From: Nocardioides potassii
Lineage (GTDB): Bacteria; Actinomycetota; Actinomycetes; Propionibacteriales; Nocardioidaceae
Assembly (NCBI RefSeq): GCF_021648885.1
Contig: NZ_JAKJHZ010000003.1
Location: 62,001 to 126,000, forward strand
Length of the DNA: 64,000 nucleotides
Direction: 5' to 3'
In this document: in pieces, positions 54,452 through 62,863 of the stretch
Position numbering within the stretch: the stretch's first letter is position 1
Layout: each line of letters starts with the position of its first letter
The notes under the pieces: model-generated
The model's database searches: none
Told to the model about the DNA's origin: nothing
What the model saw: the letters and a program-made list of their open reading frames with translations, nothing else
Translations under genes and position numbers: made by a program

Positions 54452-56248
54452 ATGGCGAACCTGATCAACCTCGAGCGCGTCTCGAAGTCCTACGGCGTCC
54501 GGCCGCTGCTCGCCGACGTCTCGCTCGGCATCTCCGTGGGGGAGCGCGTCGGCATCGTCGGGCGCAACGGCGACGGCAAGACCACCCTGCTCGAGGTGAT
54601 GACCGGCATCGAGGAGCCGGACTCCGGCCGGGTGTCCCGCACCCGCGGCGTCGAGATCGGCTACCTCCACCAGGGCGACGAGCTCGTCGACAGCCACACC
54701 GTGCGCGAGGCGGTGCTCGGCGGGCGTGCGGACCACGAGTGGGCCGCCGACCCCACGACCCGGCAGGTGGTCGACGAGCTGCTCGCCGGCGTGACCCTCG
54801 ACCGCGCGGTGGTCGGGCTGTCCGGCGGCGAGCGCCGCCGCTGCGCGCTGGCCGCGCTGCTGCTCTCGCGCCACGACCTGATCGTGCTCGACGAGCCGAC
54901 CAACCACCTCGACGTCGAGGCCGTCGCGTGGCTCGCCTCGCACCTCGTCACGCTGCCGAGCGCGCTGATCGTCGTCACCCACGACCGGTGGTTCCTCGAC
55001 GAGGTCTGCCAGACGACGTGGGAGGTGCACGACGGCGCGGTCGACTCCTACGAGGGCGGCTACGCGGCCTACGTCCTCGCGAAGGCCGAGCGCCAGCGGC
55101 AGGCCGCGGCGTCGGAGACGCGCCGGATGAACCTCGCCCGCAAGGAGCTCGCCTGGCTGCGGCGCGGCCCGCCGGCGCGGACGTCCAAGCCGAAGTTCCG
55201 CATCGACGCGGCCAACGCCCTCATCGACGACGTACCCCCGCCCCGCGACCGGATGGAGCTCCAGCGCTTCGCCAGCCAGCGGCTCGGCAAGGACGTCATC
55301 GACATCGAGGACGTCGACCTCGCGCGCGGCGACAAGGTGCTGCTCGACCACGCCACCTGGCGGATCGGTCCGGGCGACCGCATCGGTATCGTCGGCGTCA
55401 ACGGTGCCGGCAAGACCTCGCTGCTGTCCCTGATCTCCGGTGCCCTGCCGCCCAGCGTCGGGCGCGTACGGCACGGCCGCACGGTCGCGATGCAGCACCT
55501 CACCCAGGCGCTCGACGAGATCGACCCCGAGGCGCGCGTCCTGCCGACGGTCGAGTCGATCCGGCGCGTCACCAAGACCCTCGACGGGCAGGAGATCACC
55601 GCGACGTCGATGCTCGAGCGGTTCGGCTTCACCGGCGACCGGCTCACCGCCCGGCTCGGCGACCTGTCCGGTGGCGAGCGCCGGCGCTTCCAGCTGCTCA
55701 AGCTGCTGCTGACCGAGCCCAACGTCCTGCTGCTCGACGAGCCGACCAACGACCTCGACATCGACACCCTCAACGTGCTCGAGGACTTCCTCGACAGCTG
55801 GCCCGGCACGTTGATCGTGGTCTCGCACGACCGCTACTTCCTCGAGCGCGTCACCGACTCGGTGTGGGCGCTGCTCGGCGACGGGCAGGTCTCGATGCTG
55901 CCGCGCGGGGTCGACGAGTACCTCGAGCGTCGTGCCGCCTCGGCCGTCGCCGCTGCGTCATCCGAACCCGAACCGGTGAGTGCGCCGTCGCATGACGCAG
56001 CGCCGGCGGCGACGGCCAAGGCGCGGCCCGGATCGGCGGAGGACCGCGCGGCCCGCAAGGTGCTGGCCCGTGTGGAGAAGCAGCTCGAGCGCATCGCCGT
56101 ACGCGAGGCGGAGCTGCACGCCGAGATGGAGGCCAACCTCAGCGACTACGACCTGCTGGCCCGGGTCGGGAGCCAGCTCGGCGAGCTGGCCGCGGAGAAG
56201 GACGAGCTCGAGCTGGAGTGGCTCGAGGCTTCTGAGGTCGTCGAGTAG
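54452..56248 (+). CDS. ABC-F family ATPase (Uup-like)
   Basis: 598 aa, two nucleotide-binding domains and no membrane segment. Domain 1: GRNGDGKTTLLEVMTG, LSGGERRRCALAALLLSRHD, VLDEPTNHLDVEAV. Domain 2: GVNGAGKTSLLSLISG, LSGGERRRFQLLKLLLTEPN, LLDEPTNDLDIDTL. The linker contains Arg-rich helices. The C-terminus (about 530-598) is a coiled coil like that of Uup (LARVEKQLERIAVREAELHA). ABC-F proteins act on ribosomes or branched DNA, and some protect from antibiotics; the sub-branch cannot be fixed without a tree. Confidence 0.92.
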   Translation: MANLINLERVSKSYGVRPLLADVSLGISVGERVGIVGRNGDGKTTLLEVMTGIEEPDSGRVSRTRGVEIGYLHQGDELVDSHTVREAVLGGRADHEWAADPTTRQVVDELLAGVTLDRAVVGLSGGERRRCALAALLLSRHDLIVLDEPTNHLDVEAVAWLASHLVTLPSALIVVTHDRWFLDEVCQTTWEVHDGAVDSYEGGYAAYVLAKAERQRQAAASETRRMNLARKELAWLRRGPPARTSKPKFRIDAANALIDDVPPPRDRMELQRFASQRLGKDVIDIEDVDLARGDKVLLDHATWRIGPGDRIGIVGVNGAGKTSLLSLISGALPPSVGRVRHGRTVAMQHLTQALDEIDPEARVLPTVESIRRVTKTLDGQEITATSMLERFGFTGDRLTARLGDLSGGERRRFQLLKLLLTEPNVLLLDEPTNDLDIDTLNVLEDFLDSWPGTLIVVSHDRYFLERVTDSVWALLGDGQVSMLPRGVDEYLERRAASAVAAASSEPEPVSAPSHDAAPAATAKARPGSAEDRAARKVLARVEKQLERIAVREAELHAEMEANLSDYDLLARVGSQLGELAAEKDELELEWLEASEVVE

Positions 56249-56249
56249 G

Positions 56250-56324
56250 CGCGCAGGCATTGGTGCCGGCCGCGCTCTCGCCTGAGCGCGGGAGCGTAGG
56301 CAGGCGCTGACCAATGCCTGCGCG
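56250..56324. terminator. Cruciform-type terminator between convergent genes
   Basis: CGCGCAGGCATTGGT (56250-56264) pairs perfectly with ACCAATGCCTGCGCG (56310-56324). A second stem, CCGCGCTC/GAGCGCGG (56269-56291), sits inside. It begins right after the ABC-F stop and ends before the MarR stop. Confidence 0.8.
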
Positions 56325-56337
56325 TCTCCGACGTGGA

Positions 56338-56823
56338 TCAGCTGAACGGCGCGAGCAGGGAGCGCAGGAGACCGGCGAGCTGGGTGCGCTGCTTCTCGGG
56401 CAGGTCGGCGAGGAGGTCGGCCTCGGCGGCGAGCAGCGCCTCGAAGGCGCCGTCGACGGCGGCCTTGCCCTCGGCGGTCAGCCGGACGAGCACGCCCCGG
56501 CGGTCCTTGGGATCGGGCAGCCGCTCGACGAGTCCGCGCGCGGTGAGCCGGTCGACCCGGTTGGTCATGGTGCCGCTGGTCACGAGGGTCTCGCGGAGCA
56601 GGCGGCCGGGGGAGAGCTCGTACGGCGTCCCGGCCCGGCGCAGCGCGGCGAGCACGTCGAACTCCCACGACTCGATGCCGTGCGCGGTGAAGGCGTCGCG
56701 GCGGGCGAGGTCGAGGTGGCGGGCCAGCCGGCTGATCCGGGAGAAGACCTCGACGGGCGCGAGGTCGAGGTCGCCGCGCTCGCGCCCCCAGGCCTCGACC
56801 AGGTCGTCCACCTCGTCCCGCAT
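56338..56823 (-). CDS. MarR-family transcriptional regulator
   Basis: 161 aa. Winged helix: FDVLAALRRAGTPYELSPGR, LLRETLVTSGTMTNRVDRLT, and wing LPDPKDRRGVLVRLTAEGKA. Dimerisation helices at both ends. ATG at 56823 is preferred over 56868, because two operator-like palindromes start at 56860. It probably represses itself and the divergent methyltransferase gene. Ligand unknown. Confidence 0.9.
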   Translation of the reverse strand: MRDEVDDLVEAWGRERGDLDLAPVEVFSRISRLARHLDLARRDAFTAHGIESWEFDVLAALRRAGTPYELSPGRLLRETLVTSGTMTNRVDRLTARGLVERLPDPKDRRGVLVRLTAEGKAAVDGAFEALLAAEADLLADLPEKQRTQLAGLLRSLLAPFS

Positions 56824-56859
56824 GGCGACATCCTGCCAGACGACCGATCCGGTCGAGAA

Positions 56860-56911
56860 TCTTGACATCGAGATAGATGTGGCCGAGGGTGTGAATATCT
56901 CGACATCAAGA
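56860..56911. promoter_or_regulatory. Two MarR-type operators
   Basis: TCTTGACATCGAGA (56860-56873) and TCTCGACATCAAGA (56898-56911), each an imperfect palindrome of the pattern TCTyGAcaTCrAGA and almost inverse copies of each other, 38 bp apart. They lie in the divergent gap between the MarR and methyltransferase genes. Confidence 0.7.
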
Positions 56912-56920
56912 CACTTCGCT

Positions 56921-56985
56921 GGGTAGTCCAGTGAGAATTGGCTGTCATCGAGGCTGTTCGACAGCAGATTCCCACTGGACTACCC
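56921..56985. repeat. 65-bp hairpin in the methyltransferase leader
   Basis: GGGTAGTCCAGTG (56921-56933) pairs with CACTGGACTACCC (56973-56985), continued inward by GAAT/ATTC and GCTGTC/GACAGC with small internal loops, around a 13-nt loop. It lies 10 bp after the second MarR operator and 25 bp before the start at 57011. Either a mobile palindrome or a structured RNA leader. Confidence 0.75.
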
Positions 56986-57010
56986 CGAGCCCGGCACGGA
57001 GGAGACGACC

Positions 57011-57814
57011 ATGAGCCACACCTGGGACCCCGACCGCTACCTGTCCTACGCCGACGAGCGGGGGCGGCCGTTCGTCGACCTGCTCGCGCGGGTGCCCGCC
57101 GAGAACCCCGCCACGGTCGTCGACCTCGGGTGCGGCCCGGGCAACCTCACCGCGCTGCTCGCCGCGCGCTGGCCGCAGGCGAAGGTCGCCGGCGTTGACA
57201 GCAGCCCCGAGATGGTCGCGGCGGCCGAGGGCATCGACGGCATCGAGTGGGAGGTCGGCGACCTGCGCGAGTGGGCGCGCCCCGACCCGCTGGCGCTGCG
57301 CGCGCCGGTCGACGTACTGGTCTCCAACGCCACCCTCCAGTGGGTCCCGGACCACCTCGACCTGCTGCCCGGCCTGGTGGACCGCGTCGCCCCGGGCGGC
57401 TGGTTCGCCTTCCAGGTGCCCGGGAACTTCGACGAGCCCAGCCACACCACCCGCAGTGAGCTCGCCGCTCGCGAGCCCTACGCCGCGCACACGCGCGGTG
57501 TCAGCGTCCCGGCGAGCCACGACCCGGCCGTCTACTCACGCGTGCTGCTCGACCTCGGCTGCGAGGTGGACGCCTGGGAGACCACCTACTTGCACGTGCT
57601 GACCGGGTCGGACCCGGTGTTCGACTGGGTGTCCGGCACGGGCGCCCGGCCGACCCTGCAGGCGCTGCCCGACGACCTCCGGCCGCTGTTCGAGGAGGAG
57701 TTCCGCGCGCTCCTGCGCGAGGCCTATCCCGAGGACGCCGACGGTCGCGTCATCCTGCCGTTCCGCCGCATCTTCGTCGTCGCGCGCAAGCCCGACGGGG
57801 AGCGGGTGGGATGA
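57011..57814 (+). CDS. tam: Trans-aconitate 2-methyltransferase-like enzyme
   Basis: 267 aa class I SAM methyltransferase. WDPDRYLSYADERGRPFVDL and VVDLGCGPGNLTALLAARWP are typical of Tam, followed by VDSSPEMVAAA, NATLQWVPDHLDLLPGL and FQVPGNFDEPSHTTRSELA. Tam esterifies trans-aconitate, which would otherwise inhibit aconitase. The C-terminal part is complete (PFRRIFVVARKP). It is controlled by the divergent MarR gene if the operators are functional. The next gene overlaps its stop by 4 bp. Confidence 0.88.
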   Translation: MSHTWDPDRYLSYADERGRPFVDLLARVPAENPATVVDLGCGPGNLTALLAARWPQAKVAGVDSSPEMVAAAEGIDGIEWEVGDLREWARPDPLALRAPVDVLVSNATLQWVPDHLDLLPGLVDRVAPGGWFAFQVPGNFDEPSHTTRSELAAREPYAAHTRGVSVPASHDPAVYSRVLLDLGCEVDAWETTYLHVLTGSDPVFDWVSGTGARPTLQALPDDLRPLFEEEFRALLREAYPEDADGRVILPFRRIFVVARKPDGERVG

Positions 57815-58188
57815 GGCTCCACCACGTCCAGGTCGCCTGCCCGCCGGGCGGCGAGCACGGCGCGCGCCGCTTCTACGGCGACGGGCTCGGGATGACCGAG
57901 GTCGACAAGCCGGCCGACCTCGTCGCTCGCGGCGGCTGCTGGTTCCGGGCGTACGACGACTCGGGCGCGGTCGCGGCCGAGCTGCACGTGGGCGTCGAGG
58001 AGCCGTTCACGCCCGCTCGGAAGGCGCACCCTGCGCTGGTGGTCGATGACCTCGACGAGGTGGCCGAACGGCTCAGGAGGCTCGGCTTCGAGGTCGACGA
58101 GAGCCAGCGCGACACCTTCCCGGGGCACGTGCGGTTCCACACCTTCGACGGCCACGGGAACCGGGTCGAGGTCCTCGCCGACGCCTGA
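57811..58188 (+). CDS. VOC-superfamily (glyoxalase-like) protein
   Basis: 125 aa, one paired beta-alpha-beta-beta-beta unit: LHHVQVACPPGGEHGARRFY, GDGLGMTEVDKPADLVARGG, and HVRFHTFDGHGNRVEVLAD at the end. His in the first strand and Glu in the last (NRVEVL) are the usual metal ligands. Substrate unknown. Its TGA is also the first base triplet of a 56-bp repeat. Confidence 0.87.
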   Translation: MRLHHVQVACPPGGEHGARRFYGDGLGMTEVDKPADLVARGGCWFRAYDDSGAVAAELHVGVEEPFTPARKAHPALVVDDLDEVAERLRRLGFEVDESQRDTFPGHVRFHTFDGHGNRVEVLADA

Positions 58189-58241
58189 GGACGCCGTGCA
58201 CGTGGTCCGACCCGGATCACGTCCACCTCGTCCTCAGATAT
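58186..58241. repeat. 56-bp repeat, first copy
   Basis: Begins with the stop TGA of the VOC gene as TGAGGAC and ends GTCCTCAGATAT, so the ends are inverted. About 40 of 56 positions match 58852-58907 by eye. Confidence 0.7.
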
Positions 58242-58281
58242 CGACGTGCGGTCGGCGTCGGTCATCGGGGACGATCGCCCG

Positions 58282-58854
58282 GTGAGCCTGTTGCTGATCC
58301 TCGGCCCGCCCGCCGTCGGGAAGATGACGGTCGGCCGCGCCGTCGCCGCGCGGTCGTCGTACCGGCTCTTCCACAACCACCACACGATCGAGATGCTCCT
58401 CGACGTCTTCGACTACGGGACGCCGCCCTTCAACACCCTCAACAAGGAGGTCCGCCGACGGGTGATGGAGGAGGCGGCCGAGGCCGGCACGGACCTGGTG
58501 TTCACCTTCGTGATGGGCATGGACGACCAGGGCGACGCCGACTACCTCGCCGAGCTCGCCCGCCCGTTCGGCGACGACGTCGCGCTCGTCGAGCTCGTCG
58601 CCGACCTCGACACCCGGCTCGTGCGCAACCGCACCGAGCACCGGCTCGCTGAGAAGAAGTCCAAGCGCGACGTGGAGTGGTCCGACAACAACGTCCGCGA
58701 GCTCGAGGCCGGCCACCGGATGACCTCCGAGCCCGGCCGGGACGCGCCGGGGGAGCGACTGCTCGGGGGCTGGCCCCACCTCGTCGTCGACAACACCGAC
58801 CTGTCCGCGGACGAGACGGCGGACCGCATCCTCGCCTGGCTGGCGGACCTCTGA
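58282..58854 (+). CDS. P-loop kinase-like protein
   Basis: 190 aa. Walker A ILGPPAVGKMTVGRAVA, then FHNHHTIEMLLDVFDYGTPP and ARPFGDDVALVELVADLDTR, in the arrangement of small AAA/adenylate-kinase-like nucleotide or antibiotic kinases. A lid segment with RNRTEHRLAEKKSKRDVEWS follows. GTG at 58282 starts just before the first strand. Substrate unknown. Both the gap before it and its stop codon carry copies of a 56-bp palindromic repeat. Confidence 0.82.
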   Translation: MSLLLILGPPAVGKMTVGRAVAARSSYRLFHNHHTIEMLLDVFDYGTPPFNTLNKEVRRRVMEEAAEAGTDLVFTFVMGMDDQGDADYLAELARPFGDDVALVELVADLDTRLVRNRTEHRLAEKKSKRDVEWSDNNVRELEAGHRMTSEPGRDAPGERLLGGWPHLVVDNTDLSADETADRILAWLADL

Positions 58855-58907
58855 GGACACCACGTACGTGGATCGGGCCGGAACTCGTGCATGGCGTCCT
58901 CAGATAG
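58852..58907. repeat. 56-bp repeat, second copy
   Basis: Starts at the TGA of the kinase gene (TGAGGAC) and ends GTCCTCAGATAG. Partner of 58186-58241. It places a palindrome directly after the coding sequence, useful as a terminator. Confidence 0.7.
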
Positions 58908-58908
58908 G

Positions 58909-58926
58909 GGTTACCGGCTGGTAACC
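58909..58926. promoter_or_regulatory. Operator overlapping the DUF4442 -10 element
   Basis: GGTTACCGGCTGGTAACC, perfect 7-bp arms with a 4-bp centre. Its right arm contains TAACCT (58922-58927), a -10 hexamer 7 nt before ATG 58935, so a repressor (TetR-type pattern) bound here would block a leaderless promoter. Confidence 0.6.
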
Positions 58927-58934
58927 TCACCACC

Positions 58935-59411
58935 ATGCCTGCCGTCCTGGACCTCTGGAAGAAGACCTCCGCCCTGCCGCTGGGCAACCGGATCTTCTCG
59001 CTCGCCTTCAGCCAGAAGGCGCCCTACTTCGCCAGCATCCGGCCGCGGTTCACCGTGATCGAGCCGAACCACGCGGAGCTGGTGATCCGCGATCGCCGGG
59101 GCGTCCACAACCACATCGGCACCGTCCACGCGATCGCGCTGTGCAACGGCCTCGAGGCCGCGATGGGCGCGCTCGCCGAGGCGACCATCCCGCGCGATCG
59201 GCGCTGGATCCCGAAGGGAATGGAGGTCGCCTACACCGCCAAGGCCAGCTCCGACATCACCTGCGTCGCGGAGACCGACCCCGAGCAGTGGACGCGCGAA
59301 CTCGGTGAGGGGTACGACCTGCCGGTCCGCGTGCGCGGGGTCCGTACGGACGGGACCGTGGTGGTCGAGGGCGAGATCCGGCTCTGGGTGTCGCCCACGA
59401 AGAATCACTAG
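58935..59411 (+). CDS. DUF4442 hotdog-fold thioesterase-like protein
   Basis: 158 aa. PYFASIRPRFTVIEPNHAEL and RRGVHNHIGTVHAIALCNGL, EAAMGALAEATIP, then GMEVAYTAKASSDITCVAET form a single hotdog domain of the PaaI/DUF4442 type. The HNHIGTVHA helix start is the usual active-site region. Probably hydrolyses an acyl-CoA thioester. Convergent with gluD, the two stops overlapping by 4 bp. Confidence 0.87.
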   Translation: MPAVLDLWKKTSALPLGNRIFSLAFSQKAPYFASIRPRFTVIEPNHAELVIRDRRGVHNHIGTVHAIALCNGLEAAMGALAEATIPRDRRWIPKGMEVAYTAKASSDITCVAETDPEQWTRELGEGYDLPVRVRGVRTDGTVVVEGEIRLWVSPTKNH

Positions 59412-60271
59412 AACGTTGCGGCCGACTGGTTCTGGTCCGCTTCGCCGACCATCGAGACCTTGAGCATCTCCTTCTCGCCGACGAACTTCTTCTGCGCGTA
59501 GCTTGCGATCGCCGTCAGCACGAGGTTGGTGACGATGTAGAGCAAGGCGATGACGATCGTCGTCGGGACGAGGTTGTTGAAGCTCAGCGGCAGCTGCTTG
59601 AGGATCTTCGTCAGGCCGACGCCGAAGACGATGAGGATCAGGCTGGTGTCCTTGAGGGCCACCACCATCTGGCTGATGATCGCGGGCACCATGATCTTGA
59701 CGGCCTGCGGGAGCAGGACGATGTTCATGACCTGGCTCTTGCGCATGCCGATGGCGTACGCCGCCTCGGCCTGACCCTTGGGGAGGGCGTTGATGCCGGC
59801 CCGGAAGACCTCGGCGAGCACCGCGCCGTTGTAGACGGTGAGGGCCAGCACCACAGACCAGTAGGCACCGCGCTCGATCGACATCGAGTTGAAGACCGCG
59901 TAGAACGCGAAGATCATCAGCATGATGACTGGCACCGCCCGGAAGAACTCGACGACCAGCCAGCTGGCCCACCGCACGGGCCTGTGGTCGGAGAGCTTGG
60001 CAACACCGAAGACGACGCCGAACACCAGTGCGCCCAGGACGGACAAGCCGGCCATCGACAACGTGTCGAGCCACGCCTCGCCGATCGCCTGCATGATGTT
60101 GGGCGTGACGAACGGCTCCCACAGCTCGTACGCGAACTGGCCGGCGTCGTTGAGCCGCTTGAGCACCCAGGCGACGAGCAGCATGAGGACTACCGCGGCG
60201 ACCACCGTGTAGATGCGGTGTCGGGCGGCGGTCTTCGGCCCGGGTGAGTCGAACAGGACTGCTGATGCCAT
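59408..60271 (-). CDS. gluD: Glutamate ABC transporter permease GluD
   Basis: 287 aa. Five to six membrane helices with the permease signature INALPKGQAEAAYAIGMRKS and later VVALKDTSLILIVFGVGLTK of the HisM/GluD family. It forms a heterodimeric channel with GluC. ATG 60271 overlaps the gluC stop by one base. A longer charged N-terminus than GluC, as in Corynebacterium. Confidence 0.93.
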   Translation of the reverse strand: MASAVLFDSPGPKTAARHRIYTVVAAVVLMLLVAWVLKRLNDAGQFAYELWEPFVTPNIMQAIGEAWLDTLSMAGLSVLGALVFGVVFGVAKLSDHRPVRWASWLVVEFFRAVPVIMLMIFAFYAVFNSMSIERGAYWSVVLALTVYNGAVLAEVFRAGINALPKGQAEAAYAIGMRKSQVMNIVLLPQAVKIMVPAIISQMVVALKDTSLILIVFGVGLTKILKQLPLSFNNLVPTTIVIALLYIVTNLVLTAIASYAQKKFVGEKEMLKVSMVGEADQNQSAATF

Positions 60272-60954
60272 TACGCGATCCTCCAACGACGCTCGAGGGT
60301 GCCGGCGGCGAGCGAGACCAGTTCGACCAGCACGACGTAGCCGATGGCGAAGGCGAGGAAGATGCCCCAGCGCTCGTCGGCGTTGTTGTTGGTGAGCGAC
60401 TTCATCTGCGAGGTGGCCTCGATGACGCCGAAGACGGCGGCGACCGACGTGTTCTTCAGCAGGGCGATCAACGCGCTCGCCACAGGAGGCACCGAGGCAC
60501 GGAAGGCCTGCGGCAGCACGACCTGGCTCATCACGCCGCCGAAGGGGAGCCCGATGGCGCGGGCAGCCTCGGCCTGACCGAGCGGCACGGCGTTGACGCC
60601 CGAGCGGAGTGCCTCGCAAACGAATGTCGACGTGTAGAGGGTCAGCGCGACGACCGCGGTGGAGAAGAAGGACGTGAAGTCGAACGTGCCGATGTGCACG
60701 TCGACCCACCTGAAGTTGATGCCGATGCGTGGTGCAGCGAACGAGAAGAAGAAGAACACCGCGAGCAGCGGGGTGTTGCGCACCAGGGTGACGTAGGCGG
60801 CGCCAGCCTTGTTGAGGATGGCGATCGGCCCGACCCGCATCGCGACGAGGAGCGTGCCGCCGATCAGCGAGAGCGTCCCTGACACGAGGAAGAGCAGCAC
60901 GGTGTAGCCGAAGGCCTTGAAGACGTCGGGCAGGCTTTCGATGACGGCGTCCAC
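60271..60954 (-). CDS. gluC: Glutamate ABC transporter permease GluC
   Basis: 227 aa. Signature VNAVPLGQAEAARAIGLPFG and LIALLKNTSVAAVFGVIEAT. Membrane segments at about 12-35, 50-75, 85-110, 145-170 and 190-215. Works with GluD as the membrane pore. Follows gluB by 84 bp. Confidence 0.94.
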   Translation of the reverse strand: MDAVIESLPDVFKAFGYTVLLFLVSGTLSLIGGTLLVAMRVGPIAILNKAGAAYVTLVRNTPLLAVFFFFSFAAPRIGINFRWVDVHIGTFDFTSFFSTAVVALTLYTSTFVCEALRSGVNAVPLGQAEAARAIGLPFGGVMSQVVLPQAFRASVPPVASALIALLKNTSVAAVFGVIEATSQMKSLTNNNADERWGIFLAFAIGYVVLVELVSLAAGTLERRWRIA

Positions 60955-61038
60955 GTCTCTCCTCTCGGTCGGGGGTCAGGCGGTGGTCGGCCCGGGCCCG
61001 CGAGGCGCGGGCCCGGACCGGTCAGTGGTGCGGGTGGC

Positions 61039-61929
61039 TCACTCGCAGGGGTCGAGCTCCGGGAAATCCGGGGTCTCGACACCGGAGGCGCCCAGGTTGG
61101 CCTCGAAGGCCTCGGCCCACGTGCCGTCCTCGTTGGCCTTCTCGAGCGTGTCATTGATCCACTGGCACATCTCGGGGTAGTCCTTCGAGTAGCCGACGCC
61201 GATGCGCTCCTCGGAGAACGGGTCGCCGACGACCTTGAGCTGGCCCTCGTTCTGCGCGGCGTACCCCGCGAGGATCGTGCCGTCTGTCGTCATCGCCTCC
61301 ACGGTGCCGTCGAGCACCTTGTCGACGCACTGGCTGTAGGTGTCGAAGCCGACCGGCTTCATGCCCTGCGCCTTGGCGTTCTCGAGCGATGTCGACCCGG
61401 TCACCGAGCAGACCTCCTTGCCCTGCAGGTCCTCGGGGCCCTCGGCGTCCGAGTCCTCCGGCACCAGCAGCTGCTGACCGGTGAGCATGTAGGGACCCGT
61501 CTGGCCGACGACCTGGCGGCGCTCGTCGGTGATGGAGTACGACGCCAGCACGAGGTCGACCTTGCCCTCCTGGAGGAAGGGCTCGCGGTTGTCGGAGATC
61601 GTCTCGACGTACTTCACCTTCGACGTGTCGTCGGGGTCGATGCCGAGGCTGGCGACGAGGATCTTCGCGATGTCGACGTCGAAGCCCGTCGGCATGTCGG
61701 AGCCGGTCTCGTTGAAGCCGAGGCCGGGCTGGTCGAACTTCACGCCGACGTTGATGGTGCCGGCGTCGGCGATCTCCTTCATCCGGGTGCCGTCGTCGAA
61801 GCTGGAGGCAGCGTTCTCGTCGGCTTGGACGTCGACGCCCTCCGAGTCCTCACCGGCGTTGCCGCAGGCAGCGAGTGACAGGGCCAACCCCGCCGTGGCG
61901 ATGACCGCCTTGGTCCTGGTGAATCTCAT
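61039..61929 (-). CDS. gluB: Glutamate-binding lipoprotein GluB
   Basis: 296 aa. Lipobox LSLAACGN (Cys22), then a type II binding protein: TINVGVKFDQPGLGFNETGS, GFDVDIAKILVASLGI, DLVLASYSITDERRQVVGQT, and EVCSVTGSTSLENAKAQG. It captures glutamate (or a related amino acid) outside the membrane and delivers it to GluCD. AGGAG lies upstream of ATG 61929. Two Cys pairs (EVCSV, YSQCV) suggest a disulfide. Confidence 0.93.
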   Translation of the reverse strand: MRFTRTKAVIATAGLALSLAACGNAGEDSEGVDVQADENAASSFDDGTRMKEIADAGTINVGVKFDQPGLGFNETGSDMPTGFDVDIAKILVASLGIDPDDTSKVKYVETISDNREPFLQEGKVDLVLASYSITDERRQVVGQTGPYMLTGQQLLVPEDSDAEGPEDLQGKEVCSVTGSTSLENAKAQGMKPVGFDTYSQCVDKVLDGTVEAMTTDGTILAGYAAQNEGQLKVVGDPFSEERIGVGYSKDYPEMCQWINDTLEKANEDGTWAEAFEANLGASGVETPDFPELDPCE

Positions 61930-62027
61930 CCTTGCTCTCCTTCTGTCGGCGGCCCGAGAGGCCGTCTGGGGGTGTCTGGGGATGGGACGTGCTGTGTTCC
62001 CGAGTCTGTGGGTGCCGAGGTGGGGCG

Positions 62028-62804
62028 TCAGTGCTTGAGGATCTTGCCGAGGAAGTCCTTGGCCCGGTCCGAGGTCGGGTGGGTGAAGAACTCCTCCGGG
62101 GTGTTCTCCTCCACGATCGCCCCGTCGGCCATGAACACGACGCGGTGCGCGGCCGTGCGCGCGAAGCCCATCTCGTGGGTGACCACGATCATCGTCATGC
62201 CCTGCTCGGCGAGGTCGACCATGACGTCGAGGACCTCCTTGATCATCTCCGGGTCGAGGGCCGAGGTCGGCTCGTCGAAGAGCATCACCTTCGGCTCCAT
62301 CGCCAGGGCGCGGGCGATCGCGACGCGCTGTTGTTGGCCGCCGGAGAGCTGGGCGGGGTACTTCTCGGCCTGGTGGCCGACGCCGACGCGGTCGAGCAGC
62401 TCGCGCGCCTTCCTCTCCGCCTCGTCCCTCTTCATCCCGCGCACCTTGATCGGGCCGAGGGTGACGTTCTCGAGGATCGTCTTGTGGGCGAAGAGGTTGA
62501 AGCTCTGGAAGACCATGCCGACCTCGGCGCGGAGCGCGGCGAGCGCCTTGCCCTCCTGCGGCAGCGGCTGGCCGTCGAGGGTGATCGTGCCCTCGTCGAT
62601 GGTCTCGAGCCGGTTGATCGTGCGGCACAGCGTGGACTTGCCGGAGCCGGAGGGCCCGATCACCACGACGACCTCGCCGCGGTTGACAGTGAGGTCGATG
62701 TCCTTCAGAGCGTGCAGCTGCCCGAAGTGCTTCTGCACGTCGCTCAGCACCACGAGCGGCTCGCCCCGACTGGCCGTGACGGATCCCGATTCCTGCGCGG
62801 TCAT
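62028..62804 (-). CDS. gluA: Glutamate ABC transporter ATPase GluA
   Basis: 258 aa. Walker [22 protein letters not shown]-loop [13 protein letters not shown], signature [16 protein letters not shown], Walker [16 protein letters not shown]-loop VTHEMGF. First gene of the gluABCD operon, which is transcribed leftwards. Energises uptake by GluCD. Confidence 0.96.
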   Translation of the reverse strand: MTAQESGSVTASRGEPLVVLSDVQKHFGQLHALKDIDLTVNRGEVVVVIGPSGSGKSTLCRTINRLETIDEGTITLDGQPLPQEGKALAALRAEVGMVFQSFNLFAHKTILENVTLGPIKVRGMKRDEAERKARELLDRVGVGHQAEKYPAQLSGGQQQRVAIARALAMEPKVMLFDEPTSALDPEMIKEVLDVMVDLAEQGMTMIVVTHEMGFARTAAHRVVFMADGAIVEENTPEEFFTHPTSDRAKDFLGKILKH

Positions 62805-62863
62805 AGGCGCAACCTATCGGCAGGTGGTCCTTCCGGGCCATCGGGCATGGCCCGAACGGGCCA

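Noticed and set aside
52709..55828. 1039-residue minus-strand open frame
   Set aside because: Antisense to flotillin and ABC-F genes; composition (Leu/Gly/Arg/Asp runs) is that of a shadow.
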